A DNA stretch of 27,439 nucleotides from CAVQBL01 sp963710715 (GCA_963710715.1 CAVQBL010000021.1:1-27439); one strand, 5' to 3'; counted from the stretch's first letter, positions 1 to 9,878 are shown. Numbers and translations are program-made. The notes: generated by a model from the letters alone, not told the origin.

Positions 1-128
1 GAGGATGTGATTGTGTCCTTCTTAAAAATTCTGGTTGTTTCTAGGTTGTTAATTATAAAGATGTTTCTTCTAAATGCAACTTCTACGTAATGTTACTAAA
101 CACCCCTATTTTTCTATGCTTTTCTTGG

Positions 129-158
129 CACGATTACACCAGAATTACACCTGCGACA
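129..158 (+). repeat. 30-bp direct repeat, copy 1
   Basis: This 30-bp stretch recurs without mismatch at 23398-23427 in the same orientation. It starts CACGATTACACC and ends CCTGCGACA, and contains ATTACACC twice, 11 bp apart. The flanks of the two copies do not match. The two copies bracket almost the whole window. Positions 1-128 show no gene I can recognise. The repeat could be an attachment core, the end of a mobile element, or a dispersed intergenic repeat; the sequence alone does not decide. Confidence 0.75.
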
Positions 159-183
159 TAAGTTTTTATTTATCACGAATAAT

Positions 184-1439
184 TTACACTGTACTACCAT
201 TTAATAAGGCTTTTGATCCGCTTGCTTGTAACAGTCGTGTGCGTGTTTCCTGAATTTCAGTTTCAACTCGCGCAAGATTTCTAAATGCTTCGCGCAGATC
301 AATTAACTCACCTTCGAAAGAAAAATAACGTTTTTTTGCAACATTAAAAGCTTTTATTGCCAAATCAAATTCATACATCAAGATGTTGTAATCGTACTTT
401 CGATGATTGAATAATCTCATCATATTTTGCATTCTTCACCTAGATATTGTTTTTCTGCCTCTATTTCTGCTCTTTAGCAGAAGCTAGTGCCTCAGCACGT
501 TGAATTTCACCGGAGTATGAAAATCAAAAAGAGGCAACACAATCCCTATACCGCCAGAATAATCTTTTTTTTGAACGAGCTTGGCACTTGCCATTTCCCC
601 AACACTTGCTACCGCTACAATTTTTGGATAAAACTCTGATTTTTTTGCTTTAAACGTGATTGAGCAACTTTGTATCACCATCGCTCGCGCTAAAAAAGGG
701 CTAGACTCCATACTAATTAGGGTTAAGTGAATGTGTTAACCCTTTAGGTAGAGGTGGACAAGAAAAATTATCGTCCGGAACACCCATGATAACAGCAAGT
801 TCTTGAATAGCTTTTTTAAACGTCCGCAAAAAAAGCTTGTGCTGTTTGAGCTTCCTCAGTTTGGGCTTTTGATAAATATTTATCGACAATTGAAACCTGA
901 CCTGTATCAACAAAATGCTGAGCTTCTTTAGTGATAATGCCTGATTCGTGAGTTAATCTTTCCATATATCTTCTTCTGTTCTGAAAAAATGCACACTCAT
1001 AAAAAGTTTGTAATGCAAGTTGTTTGATTTGATAAGCGTTACTCGCGTATTTTGTCTACTAAATTCGCTTCATAATTAGAAGCTTCAACATCATAATAAG
1101 TGCGTCCAAAATCATAAATCGTTTGTTGTGCGACAAATCCGGCCCCATAACCTGAACGATAAGGTGAACCCATTAATCCACCCACATCTAATACGCTTGA
1201 TGAGCCAGAAAATCCGTATTATCGATTGCTTCAGCGCTTAAGGTTGGGAAAATAATTTGCTCGTCGCGATATCAACAGATTTTTTTGCTGCGATTTCACG
1301 AAATTTTGCCGCTGATAATTGCGGGCTGTATGCTTCAGCAACTGCAAGACTTCATCAATTGATATCGTTCGTTTTTCACTTGCGTATAGAGAATGAAAAA
1401 AGAATTGAGAGTAATTAAAAATAAAATATTTTTTTTCAT
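184..1439 (-). pseudogene. TolC-family outer-membrane efflux protein, frameshifted
   Basis: This is the outer-membrane channel of a tripartite efflux pump. The ATG at 1439 opens a signal-peptide-like start (MKKNILFLITLNSFFILY); after a frame change near 1385 the mature start reads ASEKRTISIDEVLQ, as in TolC-type proteins. Further pieces in different frames are collinear: ELAVIMGVPDDNFSCPPLP (about 770-810), YPKIVAVASVGE with GGIGIVLPLFDFHTP (about 510-640), and the helical C-terminus near LREAFRNLARVETEIQETR (184-432). The span would give about 418 residues, normal for the family. I count at least six frame changes. It follows the RND pump gene directly on the same strand, as expected of a pump operon. 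The family call is firm; the substrate cannot be read. Confidence 0.72.
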
Positions 1440-4400
1440 TCACGTCCTCTTTTCTTATTATGGTCCTTCCTAACAAAAGATCGATAAAAACTGGTACGAC
1501 AAATAATGTCAGAAACATGGAAACAATTGCCCGCCAATGACAGCTCTTCCTAGTGGAATATTAGCTTCAGAGCCATGACCCAATCCGATTGCCATCGGTA
1601 CTAATCCTAAAATGGCAGCAAATGAAGTCATCAAAATAGGCCGTAATCGTGCTTTTGCACCAGCAATAATTCCATGATTAAATACATGTTTGTTTAGTAT
1701 GATGAGTAATAAATTCAATTAATAACACACCATTAGCAACCGCAATACCAATCATAAAAATAGCACCAATAGCCGCTTGAATACTAAAATAAGTATTCGT
1801 AAGTAATAACATAAATACAATACCAACAAGTCCAAGCGGAACAGATGCCATAATAATCAGAGGCAATAAAAAAGAACGAAATTGCACAACCAAAATAAAA
1901 TAAACCAATATCGCTGCTAAAAAAAATCCACCACCTAATGACTGAACGGAATTTTTCATTTCAGAAATTTCACCACGAATATTTGCAGAATAATCTGAGG
2001 AATAGCAGATTGATTAATGATTTTAAGAACATCATTAGATAATCCGCCTATATCTCTATCTTGTGCATCCAGATAAATATCAATCACCGGTCGAAAATTA
2101 ACATGATTAATTTGAGTCCATCCTGTTTTTTTAGTAATATTTGCAATGTTGATTAAGGGAGAGTACGATTGCGTTCATAATCCTTTAATAGGAATATTTC
2201 CAAGTTGTGTAAAATTAGAAACTTGCTTGTTCAGGAAATTGACCGCTAAAAAATAATCAATACCTGTTTTAGGATCAACCCAAAATTATTCGTATCAAAT
2301 GTTGCGCTGCCGGTAACGGCACTATCGATATTTTTAACAATTTCATCAGTAAAAATTCCTAAATCCATAGCTTTTTCTCTATCAATATCGATATAAATAA
2401 GTGGATCATCAAATCGTTGTTGAACTCTACATCAACAGCCCCAGGTAATTTTTTAATTTTTTCAGCGAGCTGAAGTGCAATATCATAAGATGTTTTAAGT
2501 TCAGGTCCTTCTATTTGCATATTAATAGGCGCTATTAATCCCATATTAAGTGCAGAAGTTAACAAACCTCCTAATTCTACACTCATTTCCACTTGAGGAA
2601 ATTCTTTACGCACATGTTCACGAATAATTTTTGCATAATATTGAGAGGTATGTTGTCTATCATCAGTTAATTCAATATTAAAAAATACATCTTGTGTTCC
2701 TACATTAGGTGTAAATGCAGCAGGAAATCCATAACCAATACCAGCATTAGCAATAATCATTTGAAGATCATGTGGATCAATCCATTCACGTAATTTTTTA
2801 TCAAATCTTGTGCAAATGCGGTGGTTTTTTCAATTCGTGTACCTGAGGCAAGTCTCAGATCTAAGGACAAAATTTCCCGCATCTGCTCGAGGAAAAAGTT
2901 CTGTTCCAATAAAAGGTGCTAACAATATTCCAAAAATAAATAAACCAGTGCACCTAGCAAAAACTGATTTCCGATAATGAAGGCTCGATTAAGCATCTTT
3001 CCATAAAACTCAGTTAATTGATGTATAAGCTGATGAGTCCATATAAAAAATCGTGGTAATTTTGCAACTGAAAGCGGACGTAAAAAACGTGAAGCAAAAA
3101 ATGGCATCACAGTCATAGCAGCAAAATAAGAACCAATCATGGCAAACATGACAGCAATAGCAAGTGCAGAAAATAGAATTTTTACAATACCTGTTAAAAA
3201 AATCACAGGAAATAAACACAATAAGTGTTGCTAATGTCGAAGCAAGAACTGGCATAGCAACTTCCGATGCTCCCTCAAAAGCCGCATGACGAGGAGATTT
3301 CCTGCTTCTAATTTTTTACTGATATTTTCTAAAACAACAATTGAATTATCAACCAATACACCAATCGATAATGCAAACCCTCCTAATGTCATCGCATTAA
3401 TCGTTTGGTTAGTTGCCTTTAATCCAATAAATGCCACTAAAAGGGAAAGAGGTAAAGACAACAAAATACCAAAAGTTGCTCTAGGATTGCCTAAAAAAAG
3501 AAAAATCATTAATGCGGCTAAACCACCACCCAATAAAGCTTCTTCAGCAATGCTATCAATAGCATGACGAATAAAAAAAGATTGATCGGCAACAAGAATA
3601 AGTTGCGTTGGATTATCGCACTTAAATATTTTCAAGTTTTTTAATGGCATTTTAACTTCATCTACAACGCGAATTGAATTACCGCCGGGTTGACGATAAA
3701 CTGGCACATAAACTTGTTCTTACCATCAATCAAAACAACATTGGTTTGAATTAACCCAGCGTCTTCTGCATGACCAATATCTTTAAGATAAACTGGCACC
3801 CCATATTCTGCTCGTAATGGCAAATAATCCATATCAGAAATATTATTGACTAAGGCATTACTTTCAATTTGATAATCATAATCGCCAATTTTAATATCAC
3901 CTGATGGAATAAATGTATTAAGACGAGATAATCTATTTAACACATTCACAGGTGAAAAATTATATTGCTTCAATTTATTAGGATCTAAATAGATAACAAC
4001 TTCGCGTAGGGTACCTCCCATGACAGTGGGTGCCATTGCACCTGGAACGGTTGAATAGCATTCCGTACTTCATAGCGTGCTGTATCATAAATATGTTCAA
4101 TGGTTTGGTTATTCTGTCTTACAACGACTAATGCCAATGGAATCGCGGCCATGGGATCAAAAGGAAGGATATAAGGCGGTAATGTGCCAGGCGGTAATTG
4201 CCCTAAAACTGACATGACTAAGGAGGTAGTTTGTGAAATGGCAAAATTTTGATCAGTTTCGGGAGTAAAAAAATTTTTTACAATACTGACACCGACTAAG
4301 GATTTGGATTCTTGTCTTTCAATACCAATGGCTTGCCCGGTATTTCGTTCAAAACGAGCTGTTAAAGTTTGCTCAACATCTTTAACAGGCATTCCCGCAT

Positions 4401-4589
4401 AAAATGAAATAACTTGTACTGCTGGCAAATTGGCAGAAGGCAATAAATCTTTGGGTAATTTAAAAATTGCAAGCGTGCCAAGAATAATAATAAATAAACA
4501 CACAACCACAATAAAATGTGGATTTTCTAAAGATAGAGAAACTAAATTTTTTGACCCATAGCTTCCGTTGCTTTTCGTCCATTATACAT
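1440..4589 (-). pseudogene. RND efflux pump (HAE1/AcrB-like), frameshifted
   Basis: This is an inner-membrane proton-driven multidrug-type pump subunit. The first residues are MYNGRKATEAMGQ, then after a frame change NLVSLSLENPHFIVVV and TM1. Collinear fragments cover the whole family: LPKDLLPSANLPAVQV after TM1, the porter domain with MGGTLREVVIYLDP, the TM4 segment LSIGVLVDNSIVVLENIS, the GTELFPRADAGNF motif after TM7 (about 2870-2910), the second porter domain (2359-2760), TM8-12 with LLPLIIMASVPLGLVG, and the end LFVVPVFIDLLLG. The span of 3.15 kb equals the usual length of about 1040 residues. About ten single-base frame changes interrupt it. TM4 carries Asp-Asn where AcrB has Asp-Asp. 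One frame stops at 1440-1442, touching the outer-membrane factor's start. Confidence 0.88.
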
Positions 4590-4635
4590 TCCTTGTGCTA
4601 GAGGCACATTTTATACATTATAAGACTTATAACCA

Positions 4636-4725
4636 TCATCGGTGGGATGATTTCCATGTTAGATAGGCCGAAAAAAGTAAAACAAGCCCAAAAATAATGG
4701 CAATAACTTTCGTCAGCTGGCCATG
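4636..4725 (-). pseudogene. Possible N-terminal stub of a periplasmic adaptor (HlyD/MFP)
   Basis: On the minus strand, just upstream of the RND gene, a short frame reads QLTKVIAIIFGLVLLFSAYL and then stops. A charged N-terminus followed by one hydrophobic segment is how membrane-fusion proteins of RND pumps begin, and this is where such a gene would lie. Nothing else of the protein is visible, so the adaptor may have been deleted. A chance hydrophobic frame is equally possible. The rest of the 4590-4968 gap holds no gene I can support. Confidence 0.22.
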
Positions 4726-4882
4726 TTTTTGCTATGTTTTATATTAACAAAAATAATAGGTTATCTAAACAATCTTTATGACTGTAGAATGAAAAGTGAT
4801 TCTTTTTTGGGCTTAATGTTATTAGCGCTTTTATGTCATAATGAAGTAGAAACGGCTTGCGAAAATATAATCAGCATATTTA

Positions 4883-4918
4883 AGCGATAAGTTAGTTATG
4901 TGACGAAAATTTATCGCT
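4883..4918 (+). promoter_or_regulatory. Inverted repeat upstream of thiM
   Basis: The arms AGCGATAA (4883-4890) and TTATCGCT (4911-4918) are perfect complements around a 20-nt loop, followed by GATTTTTG. It lies about 50 bp before the thiM start and could be an operator, a leader hairpin or a weak terminator. It does not resemble the conserved core of a TPP riboswitch. Confidence 0.35.
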
Positions 4919-4968
4919 GATTTTTGTGAATATGAAATTAGTTAATATTTAATGAAAAGGGATTTTTC

Positions 4969-5729
4969 ATGACTCAAAAAATGAATGAACTTATCACTAA
5001 AATTAAAAAAGAAAGGCCTTTAATACTAAATATTACCCAATATTTTCCCTTGGATCTTATTGCGAGTGGATTACGCAGCATCGGGGCATTGCCTATAACG
5101 AGCAATGCTGAGATGGAAATTGACGAATTACTCAAGTTATCTAAAGCTGTTGTTATTAATCTAGGTAAATTAGATGATGAATTCATTCTACTATGCGATC
5201 GAATCTGCCAATCAGCAAATGAACTTAAAATAGCCGATTATTTTAGATCCCGTTGGAGCAGGAGCAAGTCGTTACCGAACTGAAACTTCCATAAATCTTA
5301 TCAAAAACCACAAAATTTCTGTTGTGCGTGGCTATCCAAATGAAATTACTGCTTTATTAAATGCGCAATTAATCAAGATTGGCACTGAACTCAGCAGTTA
5401 ATGATTTGACTAGTGAAAATGCAAAATTATTATCAAAAAAATATGATATGGCTATTGTCATAAGCGGGAAAATAAATACAGTTATCGATATTGGGATGAT
5501 CGACAATTTTAATTTTGATTCTTTACTCCTGCTTAAAGTAGCAGGGATTGGAAGTTTACTTTCGTCTATTATCGGAGCTTTTCATGCTGTTGAGGAGAAT
5601 CGATTCATCGCTGCTTCAACAGCGGTTGCATACTATGCGGTTTGTGTAGGGATTGCAAGGAGTAAATCCGATGGCCCTGGCTCGTTCAAAACGAAGCTCA
5701 TCGATGAATTATATTTAAATTCATCCTAG
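4969..5729 (+). pseudogene. thiM: Hydroxyethylthiazole kinase ThiM, frameshifted
   Basis: ThiM phosphorylates 4-methyl-5-(2-hydroxyethyl)thiazole in thiamine salvage. The N-terminus RPLILNITQYFPLDLIASGL and the stretch AVVINLGKLDDEFI are typical. A frame change near 5235 leads to LDPVGAGASRYRT, the nucleotide-site motif, and RGYPNEITALL. A second change near 5380 leads to AGIGSLLSSIIGAF and the C-terminus ending DGPGSFKTKLIDELY. The span of 254 codons fits the family. The usual GTGC loop reads GIGS, so the family's conserved Cys is Ser here. The start ATG at 4969 has a purine-rich AAAAGGGA 7 bp upstream. No other thiamine gene is near. Confidence 0.86.
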
Positions 5730-5756
5730 ATTTATAGAAAGTGAAATATTTTCCTG

Positions 5757-5906
5757 ACATGCGCCATCTTATTCTCTTTTAAATTCTAATCTGTCTCTGG
5801 GCGCTCCAATACGAAAATACAATTTAACCGGAGCTATAATGCAAGGTTATCTTGCGCCTGATATCACACAAACCAATTAGATGTGGAATTTCGGACAAAG
5901 AAATTT
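5757..5906 (+). pseudogene. Decayed fragment of a cytochrome c gene (partial duplicate)
   Basis: This 150-bp stretch matches part of the intact cytochrome c gene at 11043-11189. It encodes the same segment (PSYSLLNSNLSLGAPIRKYN, then a region ending TQTN) with one indel near 5878. By eye the copies differ at about nine synonymous and three amino-acid-changing positions, so the lost copy diverged under protein-level constraint before it decayed. There is no similarity on either side. It is a remnant of a paralogue or an allele from a relative. Confidence 0.82.
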
Positions 5907-6197
5907 CTTTGCACAATTCTGGTCGATCAACGTAGTCTTCTAACTGATAAAATGCAATAGGCTTGAAATTATGGATAACATATTATTTAAGATATCGTTA
6001 TTTGGTATCAGATAATCTAAGGCATCATCATGGCGGTGTATCGGCGCTTCCATATGCAAAAAGTAAAACAAATTCGACAGCAATATGAACCCAATCTCAG
6101 CAACAAAATGTTGTTTTTCAGGAACAGTGCCATCTGCTCGAAGAAAAAGCTCATCTGGAAGGCCAATTAAAGCATTATGAAAAAGGAGTCGCTAAAC
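5907..6197 (+). other. Degenerate stretch with a coiled-coil-like remnant
   Basis: No intact gene is visible. An ATG at 6030 opens a short frame containing QKVKQIRQQYEPNLSNK; one frame change later comes a Glu/Lys/Leu-rich stretch (HLLEEKAHLEGQLKHYEKG) running into the crcB start. Together they look like the end of a lost coiled-coil protein, but I cannot assign a family. No fluoride-riboswitch core was recognised before crcB. Confidence 0.3.
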
Positions 6198-6579
6198 GTG
6201 ATCAATACCATATTAATTTTTATTGGTGCTGGTCTAGGCGGTATTTTTCGATATTGGATATCTAACGGCACCTATTGGTTATTAGGACGACAATTTCCTC
6301 ATGGAACATTGCTAGTCAATATCAGGTGGATGTTTTTTCATGGGCTTACTTTTTGTTCTTATACTTGAGCGGTTTGATGGGATAGGACCACAATTACGCT
6401 CATTTTTACTCATAGGCTTCTTGGGAGGTTATACAACTTTTTCATCATTTTCAATTGAAACACTCAGTCTTTTTGAAAACGGAGCGTGGCTGAGCGGCTT
6501 CTTAAGTATGTTTCTTAGCATAATTTTATGCATTCTTGCAGTCTGGCTAGGTGTTCTTGGAGGAAAAGCACAGTTATGA
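6198..6579 (+). pseudogene. crcB: Fluoride ion channel CrcB/FluC, frameshifted
   Basis: CrcB/FluC is a small four-helix membrane protein that dimerises to export fluoride. The preferred start is GTG at 6198, 9 bp after an AAGGAG at 6183-6188, giving VINTILIFIGAGLGGIFRYW, which matches the family N-terminus. HGTLLVNI marks the family's Asn-containing motif. A one-base loss near 6330 breaks the frame, after which GCFFMGLLFVL, IGFLGGYTTFSSFSIETLSL and the last helix follow. Length (about 127 residues) is normal. The stop overlaps the ATG of the DUF190 gene (ATGA, 6576-6579), so the two are probably translated together. Confidence 0.88.
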
Positions 6580-6907
6580 ATAGCAACGGATGATAGTCAT
6601 GGTCAGAAATTCGTATTACTGAGTCATCACATTTAACTCAAATAAAATCGTTGCTTATTTAAAAACCGAGGTAAAAGTTCGTGGTATTAGTGTGTTTCGG
6701 GCTATTGGTGGTTTTGGTGAAACAGGAAGTCATACTGCATCACTGATTGATCTTTCTCTCGATTTGCCACTTACGATTGAATTTTTTGATGACGATAAGG
6801 ATAAGATAGAGAAAGCATTTAATTATGCAGGGACAATTGTTAAGCCTGAACATAGTCGCATCATGGTACATGCTAGTGGCCAATGTTTGAAAAAACTACT
6901 TGAATAA
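6576..6907 (+). pseudogene. DUF190 (UPF0166) family protein, frameshifted
   Basis: A small cytosolic protein of the DUF190 family, often next to or fused with crcB; its biochemical role is not settled. Recognisable segments are SEIRITESSHLTQIK near 6605-6650 and, after a frame change near 6645, IVAYLKTEVKVRGISVFRAI followed by GGFGETGSHTASL, the family's Gly-rich signature, then LPLTIEFFDDDKDKIEKAF and the C-terminus HSRIMVHASGQC. Length is about 110 residues, as usual. The first codons (6576-6600) are also out of frame, so the start is uncertain. It overlaps the crcB stop, supporting a shared fluoride-tolerance role by context. Confidence 0.75.
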
Positions 6908-7485
6908 ATGAGAGCAAGTAAGACCACACTTCTTTTATTTGCAGTTGGTATGCATAACCTGTTTTCGGGAATTTTGAAAATTATAGATTACGCGTTAAAG
7001 TATTATGTTCTTAGATAGAGTGTTCCTCATGAAATAAGTTCATAAATTATTACGACAACTTTATTGAATCATTAATTTATGAAGAGCAGTCTCCGTTATA
7101 TACGGATGCATTAAAATTTATTGGAGAGATCAGCGGCCAGATAATAAAGACACTGTAAGATAAAAACTTCGGAAGCACAGGCTACCGGCTAGCTTAGTTT
7201 GAGGTTTAGGGGCTGAAGTCACTTCTTTCCATATACCAAAGGATTATGAGCTTTACGCTTCAAAAATAGTTATTTGATTTTATTAACATTATTCGGCAGC
7301 GGAGAGTCATGCACAACAGTGCACAACCGAGCCCTGCAAAAAAGCCCGCAAGCTCAACAATAGATAGTATATGCGGGAACTGCGAGCAAGGTAATTTTAA
7401 TTTTCATAATCTCTTCCATCTGCAATCAAATAAATCTATAATTGCATTATATGGTTTATGTGAAATTATAAGATATTATAATTGC
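6908..7485. other. Gene-poor stretch before the Fic gene
   Basis: Nothing here can be called a gene. A broken plus-strand frame around 7040-7140 reads FIESLIYEEQSPLYTDALKF but matches nothing I recognise and is interrupted by stops. A 62-codon frame at 7309-7497 has a GGAGAG 6 bp before its ATG, but its composition is unlike protein and it runs into the Fic start. TATAAT strings at 7437 and 7477 lack convincing -35 partners. Confidence 0.35.
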
Positions 7486-7499
7486 AGGAGGATTTAGCC

Positions 7500-8631
7500 G
7501 TGAATTTTAAAGACTTTAAAGCAGGTGAAGTACAGAAGCAACAATATCAATACCAGAGTTTTATGCCTACACTTGTTAATCATGAATGGCAAATAAGCGA
7601 TAACCTAACCCTGTTATTAAGTCAGGCAGATAATAAACTGGGGGAGTTGAACGCATTTTCACAGCTGATTCCAGATGTTGATTTTTTTATTAAGATGCAC
7701 GTGAACAAGGAGGCTACTTCAAGCAGCCGAATTGAAGGCACGCAAACCAATATTGAAGAAGCATTGCAAAAAATTGAGTATATCGATCCTGAAAAGCGCG
7801 ATGATTGGGAGGAAGTGCAAAATTATATTAGAGCAATGAATGAAGCAGTGGCTGCGCTTGATAAGTTGCCAGTTTCAAGCAGATTGTTAAAAGATACGCA
7901 TAAAATTTTATTGCACGGAGTGAGAGGCAAGCATAAGCAGCCTGGTGAGTTTCGTCATAGTCAAAATTGGATTGGGGGCGCATCAATTAAGGACGCTGTT
8001 TTTATTCCACCGCATCACGAAGATGTGCTTGATCTCATGGCAGACTTGGAATGGTTTCTAAATAATGAAACGTATCCTGTTCCTCATTTAGTTAGAATCG
8101 CAATAGCACATTATCAATTTGAAACGATTGATCCATTTTCTGATGGAAATGGCAGAATCGGACGATTGCTTGTTACTCTTTACTTAGTGAGCAAGGGTTT
8201 ATTAGCAAGACCCGACTTTATATTTATCAGATTTTTTTGAAAAACATAAAATTCTTTATTACGATAATTTAACACGTGTTCGCACGCATAATGATTTGAC
8301 ACAGTGGGTTAAGTTTTTCCTGGAAGGCGTACGACAAACTTCTGAGAATTCAATTCAAACGTTCAGATCAATTATCTCATTAAGGCAGAAATGTGAAGCT
8401 AGCATTCTTTCTCTAGGTAAAAAAACAAAGCTAGCTAAAGAGTTTTTGCATTATCTATATAGCAAACCAGTTGTTGATGCGCAAGATGTAACAACAGCAT
8501 TTTCTATTAGCTTATCAACAGCATTGAGGTTGATAGAAGATTTTGTGCGTTTGGAAATATTGCGAGAAATTACTGGGTATAAGCGAAATAAGGTTTTTGC
8601 GTTTAATAAATATATTAAATTATTTGAGTAA
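7500..8631 (+). pseudogene. Fic-domain protein (class II type), frameshifted, catalytic His replaced
   Basis: Fic enzymes usually transfer AMP from ATP to target proteins. The start is GTG at 7500, 8 bp after AGGAGG at 7486-7491. Near residue 75 the N-terminal inhibitory helix motif S-x-x-x-E-G appears as SSSRIEGTQT, followed by the Fic core: FRHSQNWIGGA, FIPPHHEDV, and the signature DPFSDGNGRIGR (about 8128-8165). Family members have HPFxDGNGRxxR; the catalytic His is Asp (GAT) here. An apparent one-base insertion near 8212 breaks the frame before LSDFFEKHKILYYDNL, and the C-terminus is a winged-helix-like domain (LAKEFLHYL ... STALRLIEDFVRLEIL). Whole length, about 377 residues, is normal. 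The His loss and the frameshift both argue against AMPylation. Confidence 0.88.
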
Positions 8632-8747
8632 TTTTTTTTCAATATAGCAGGCTAATGATGATTGAGAAAATAAAACGAATAAAAGCATTTAGGATCGAAC
8701 GTAATAACGAGAGGATCAAATAAAGGGCCAATTTCTTGCGAGATTAA

Positions 8748-9529
8748 ATTATATCAAATGTATGTATAGATGAGAGCATTCTCAAGCAAATCAGTACAAT
8801 ATTTGAAAGTAGGGTAAATACAATTAACACGACTGTTCCAGGGAATGTTGATACAGGTAAAAAGGCTTTTCTCACTTATACTATTAGATTTGATAGTAAA
8901 GGGTATCGCGTTTTTAGAATTGAAGATTTATTGCAATATTTCCATCAAGCAAAAAAATAGAACGTATAGTGCTTACACTTGAAACTGGCGAAAGTTTGTA
9001 TTTGGGTCGTAAAATCGGAGCATGTATGGAATTGGTTCTTGACCAAACGAATTCTACAGGTTGTTGTCTAATGACAATATCTGATGATAGAGATTGGGTC
9101 GATGCATCATTTTCAGTGATCTCAAAGACGTTTTAAATAAATGCAAAAATAAAAATGGATTGATGCGCACCACCTGGACAAGGTTTTTAGTGCAAATCAT
9201 GGGAGTAACGTTTGGATTTATTGTAAGTTTTTGGGCGGCTGCTAAAATTTCACCAAAATTATTGATCGAGAACTCTTTTATTATTTGTTTTCTTTTTGTA
9301 TTACTAGTTTTTTCAAACACATGGTCATATCTGAGTGGAAAGAATAATTTCTTTTATTCGTAATCTTTTTCCAAATTTAAAACTTTATCGACCAGACAAA
9401 GACCGTATTCATTGGATTATGCAGGCGATTATTGGTGGTATGGCATTTGCAATCACATGGTGGCTGTTAAGTAAGGCGCTATTGTATCTCGGTGATATTC
9501 TCAGTAGCGTTATAAGAAAAAGCACATAA
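8748..9529 (+). pseudogene. Unrecognised membrane protein, frameshifted
   Basis: I do not recognise the family. A soluble N-terminal part (DESILKQISTIFE ... GKKAFLTYTIRFDSKGYRVF ... FHQAKK) changes frame near 8958 to IERIVLTLETGESLYLGRKI, again near 9110 to FSDLKDVLNKCKNKNGLMRT, and again near 9350. Three hydrophobic segments follow: FLVQIMGVTFGFIVSFWAA, SFIICFLFVLLVF and IMQAIIGGMAFAITWWLL. A short soluble loop (RNLFPNLKLYRPDKDRIHW) lies between the second and third. No start codon fits in frame at 8748; the start may be upstream, near ATG 8654, behind another frame change. The shape is a cytosolic sensor-like domain plus three membrane helices. Confidence 0.5.
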
Positions 9530-9686
9530 TGGTTTGTTGTGCCGCCTAAAAAAAGAGGTAGATGATAAAATTTGGCTAGTAAGTTTTATGCAATATGATT
9601 TAGGATATTTTGATGAGCAGACATGCAAATTGGAACCTTTGGATAATCCCTTTGGGCCAAAAGTGTTACCCATGTCTTCGGTATAA
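9530..9686 (+). pseudogene. IS481-type transposase, C-terminal remnant
   Basis: This frame reads NGLLCRLKKEVDDKIWLVSF, then YDLGYFDEQTCKLEPLDNPF, and ends GPKVLPMSSV with TAA at 9684. It resembles the end of the rve-domain transposases of IS481-like elements (a tail of the type YFD-x-LEPLDNPFGP). Only about 50 residues remain, with no catalytic core. It abuts the preceding membrane protein gene and an integrase fragment, so the element is a scar of insertion and deletion. The family assignment is from memory of this tail motif. Confidence 0.55.
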
Positions 9687-9710
9687 TCTGTAACCTATGT
9701 ATTCGGTATA
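9665..9710 (+). repeat. Imperfect 21-bp tandem repeat at the IS remnant end
   Basis: Two copies, 9665-9685 and 9690-9710, run from GTTACC / GTAACC to TTCGGTATA with three mismatches and a 25-bp period. The first copy overlaps the last codons of the transposase tail. Repeated sites at an IS end usually bind transposase, so these are probably the element's right-end binding sites. Confidence 0.5.
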
Positions 9711-9854
9711 CACCGCCAAAGCTTTATTAAGCCACATGAATTAGCACCTTGGTATGAAGGAGTGAATAAGCTAGAAAATGAAACATTGCGTGATTACTTG
9801 CTCCTGTTAGTTTTCACTGGGTTACGTAGACAAGAAGGTGCGCAACTTAAATAG
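9711..9854 (+). pseudogene. Tyrosine recombinase (phage/ICE integrase), internal fragment
   Basis: The frame reads FIKPHELAPWYEGVNKLENE and then DYLLLLVFTGLRRQEGAQLK before a TAG. TGLRRQE is the box I motif of tyrosine recombinases with the first catalytic Arg, and the preceding LLLLVFTG helix is typical. The part N-terminal to it is cut off by the IS remnant and the C-terminal catalytic half is absent. It marks a former integrated element. Confidence 0.72.
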
Positions 9855-9875
9855 TAGACAAAAAAAGGTTGTCTA
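9855..9875. promoter_or_regulatory. Hairpin/operator over the ribosome site of the zinc-ribbon gene
   Basis: TAGACAA (9855-9861) and TTGTCTA (9869-9875) are perfect inverted repeats separated by AAAAAGG. The only Shine-Dalgarno-like AAGG (9865-9868) sits in the loop, and the ATG at 9879 follows 3 bp after the second arm. It could be a repressor operator or a hairpin affecting translation of the next gene. Confidence 0.4.
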
Positions 9876-9878
9876 AAT

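Noticed and set aside
4600..4968. TPP riboswitch ahead of thiM
   Set aside because: The inverted repeat at 4883-4918 lacks the conserved CUGAGA and thi-box core, so no riboswitch call is justified.
6000..6197. Fluoride riboswitch ahead of crcB
   Set aside because: No stretch with the conserved GG-GAUGG and ACCGCC elements was found; the region looks like the end of a lost coding sequence.
7309..7497. 62-codon frame before the Fic gene, with a plausible ribosome site
   Set aside because: Its composition is not protein-like, it overlaps the Fic ribosome site, and no family is recognisable.
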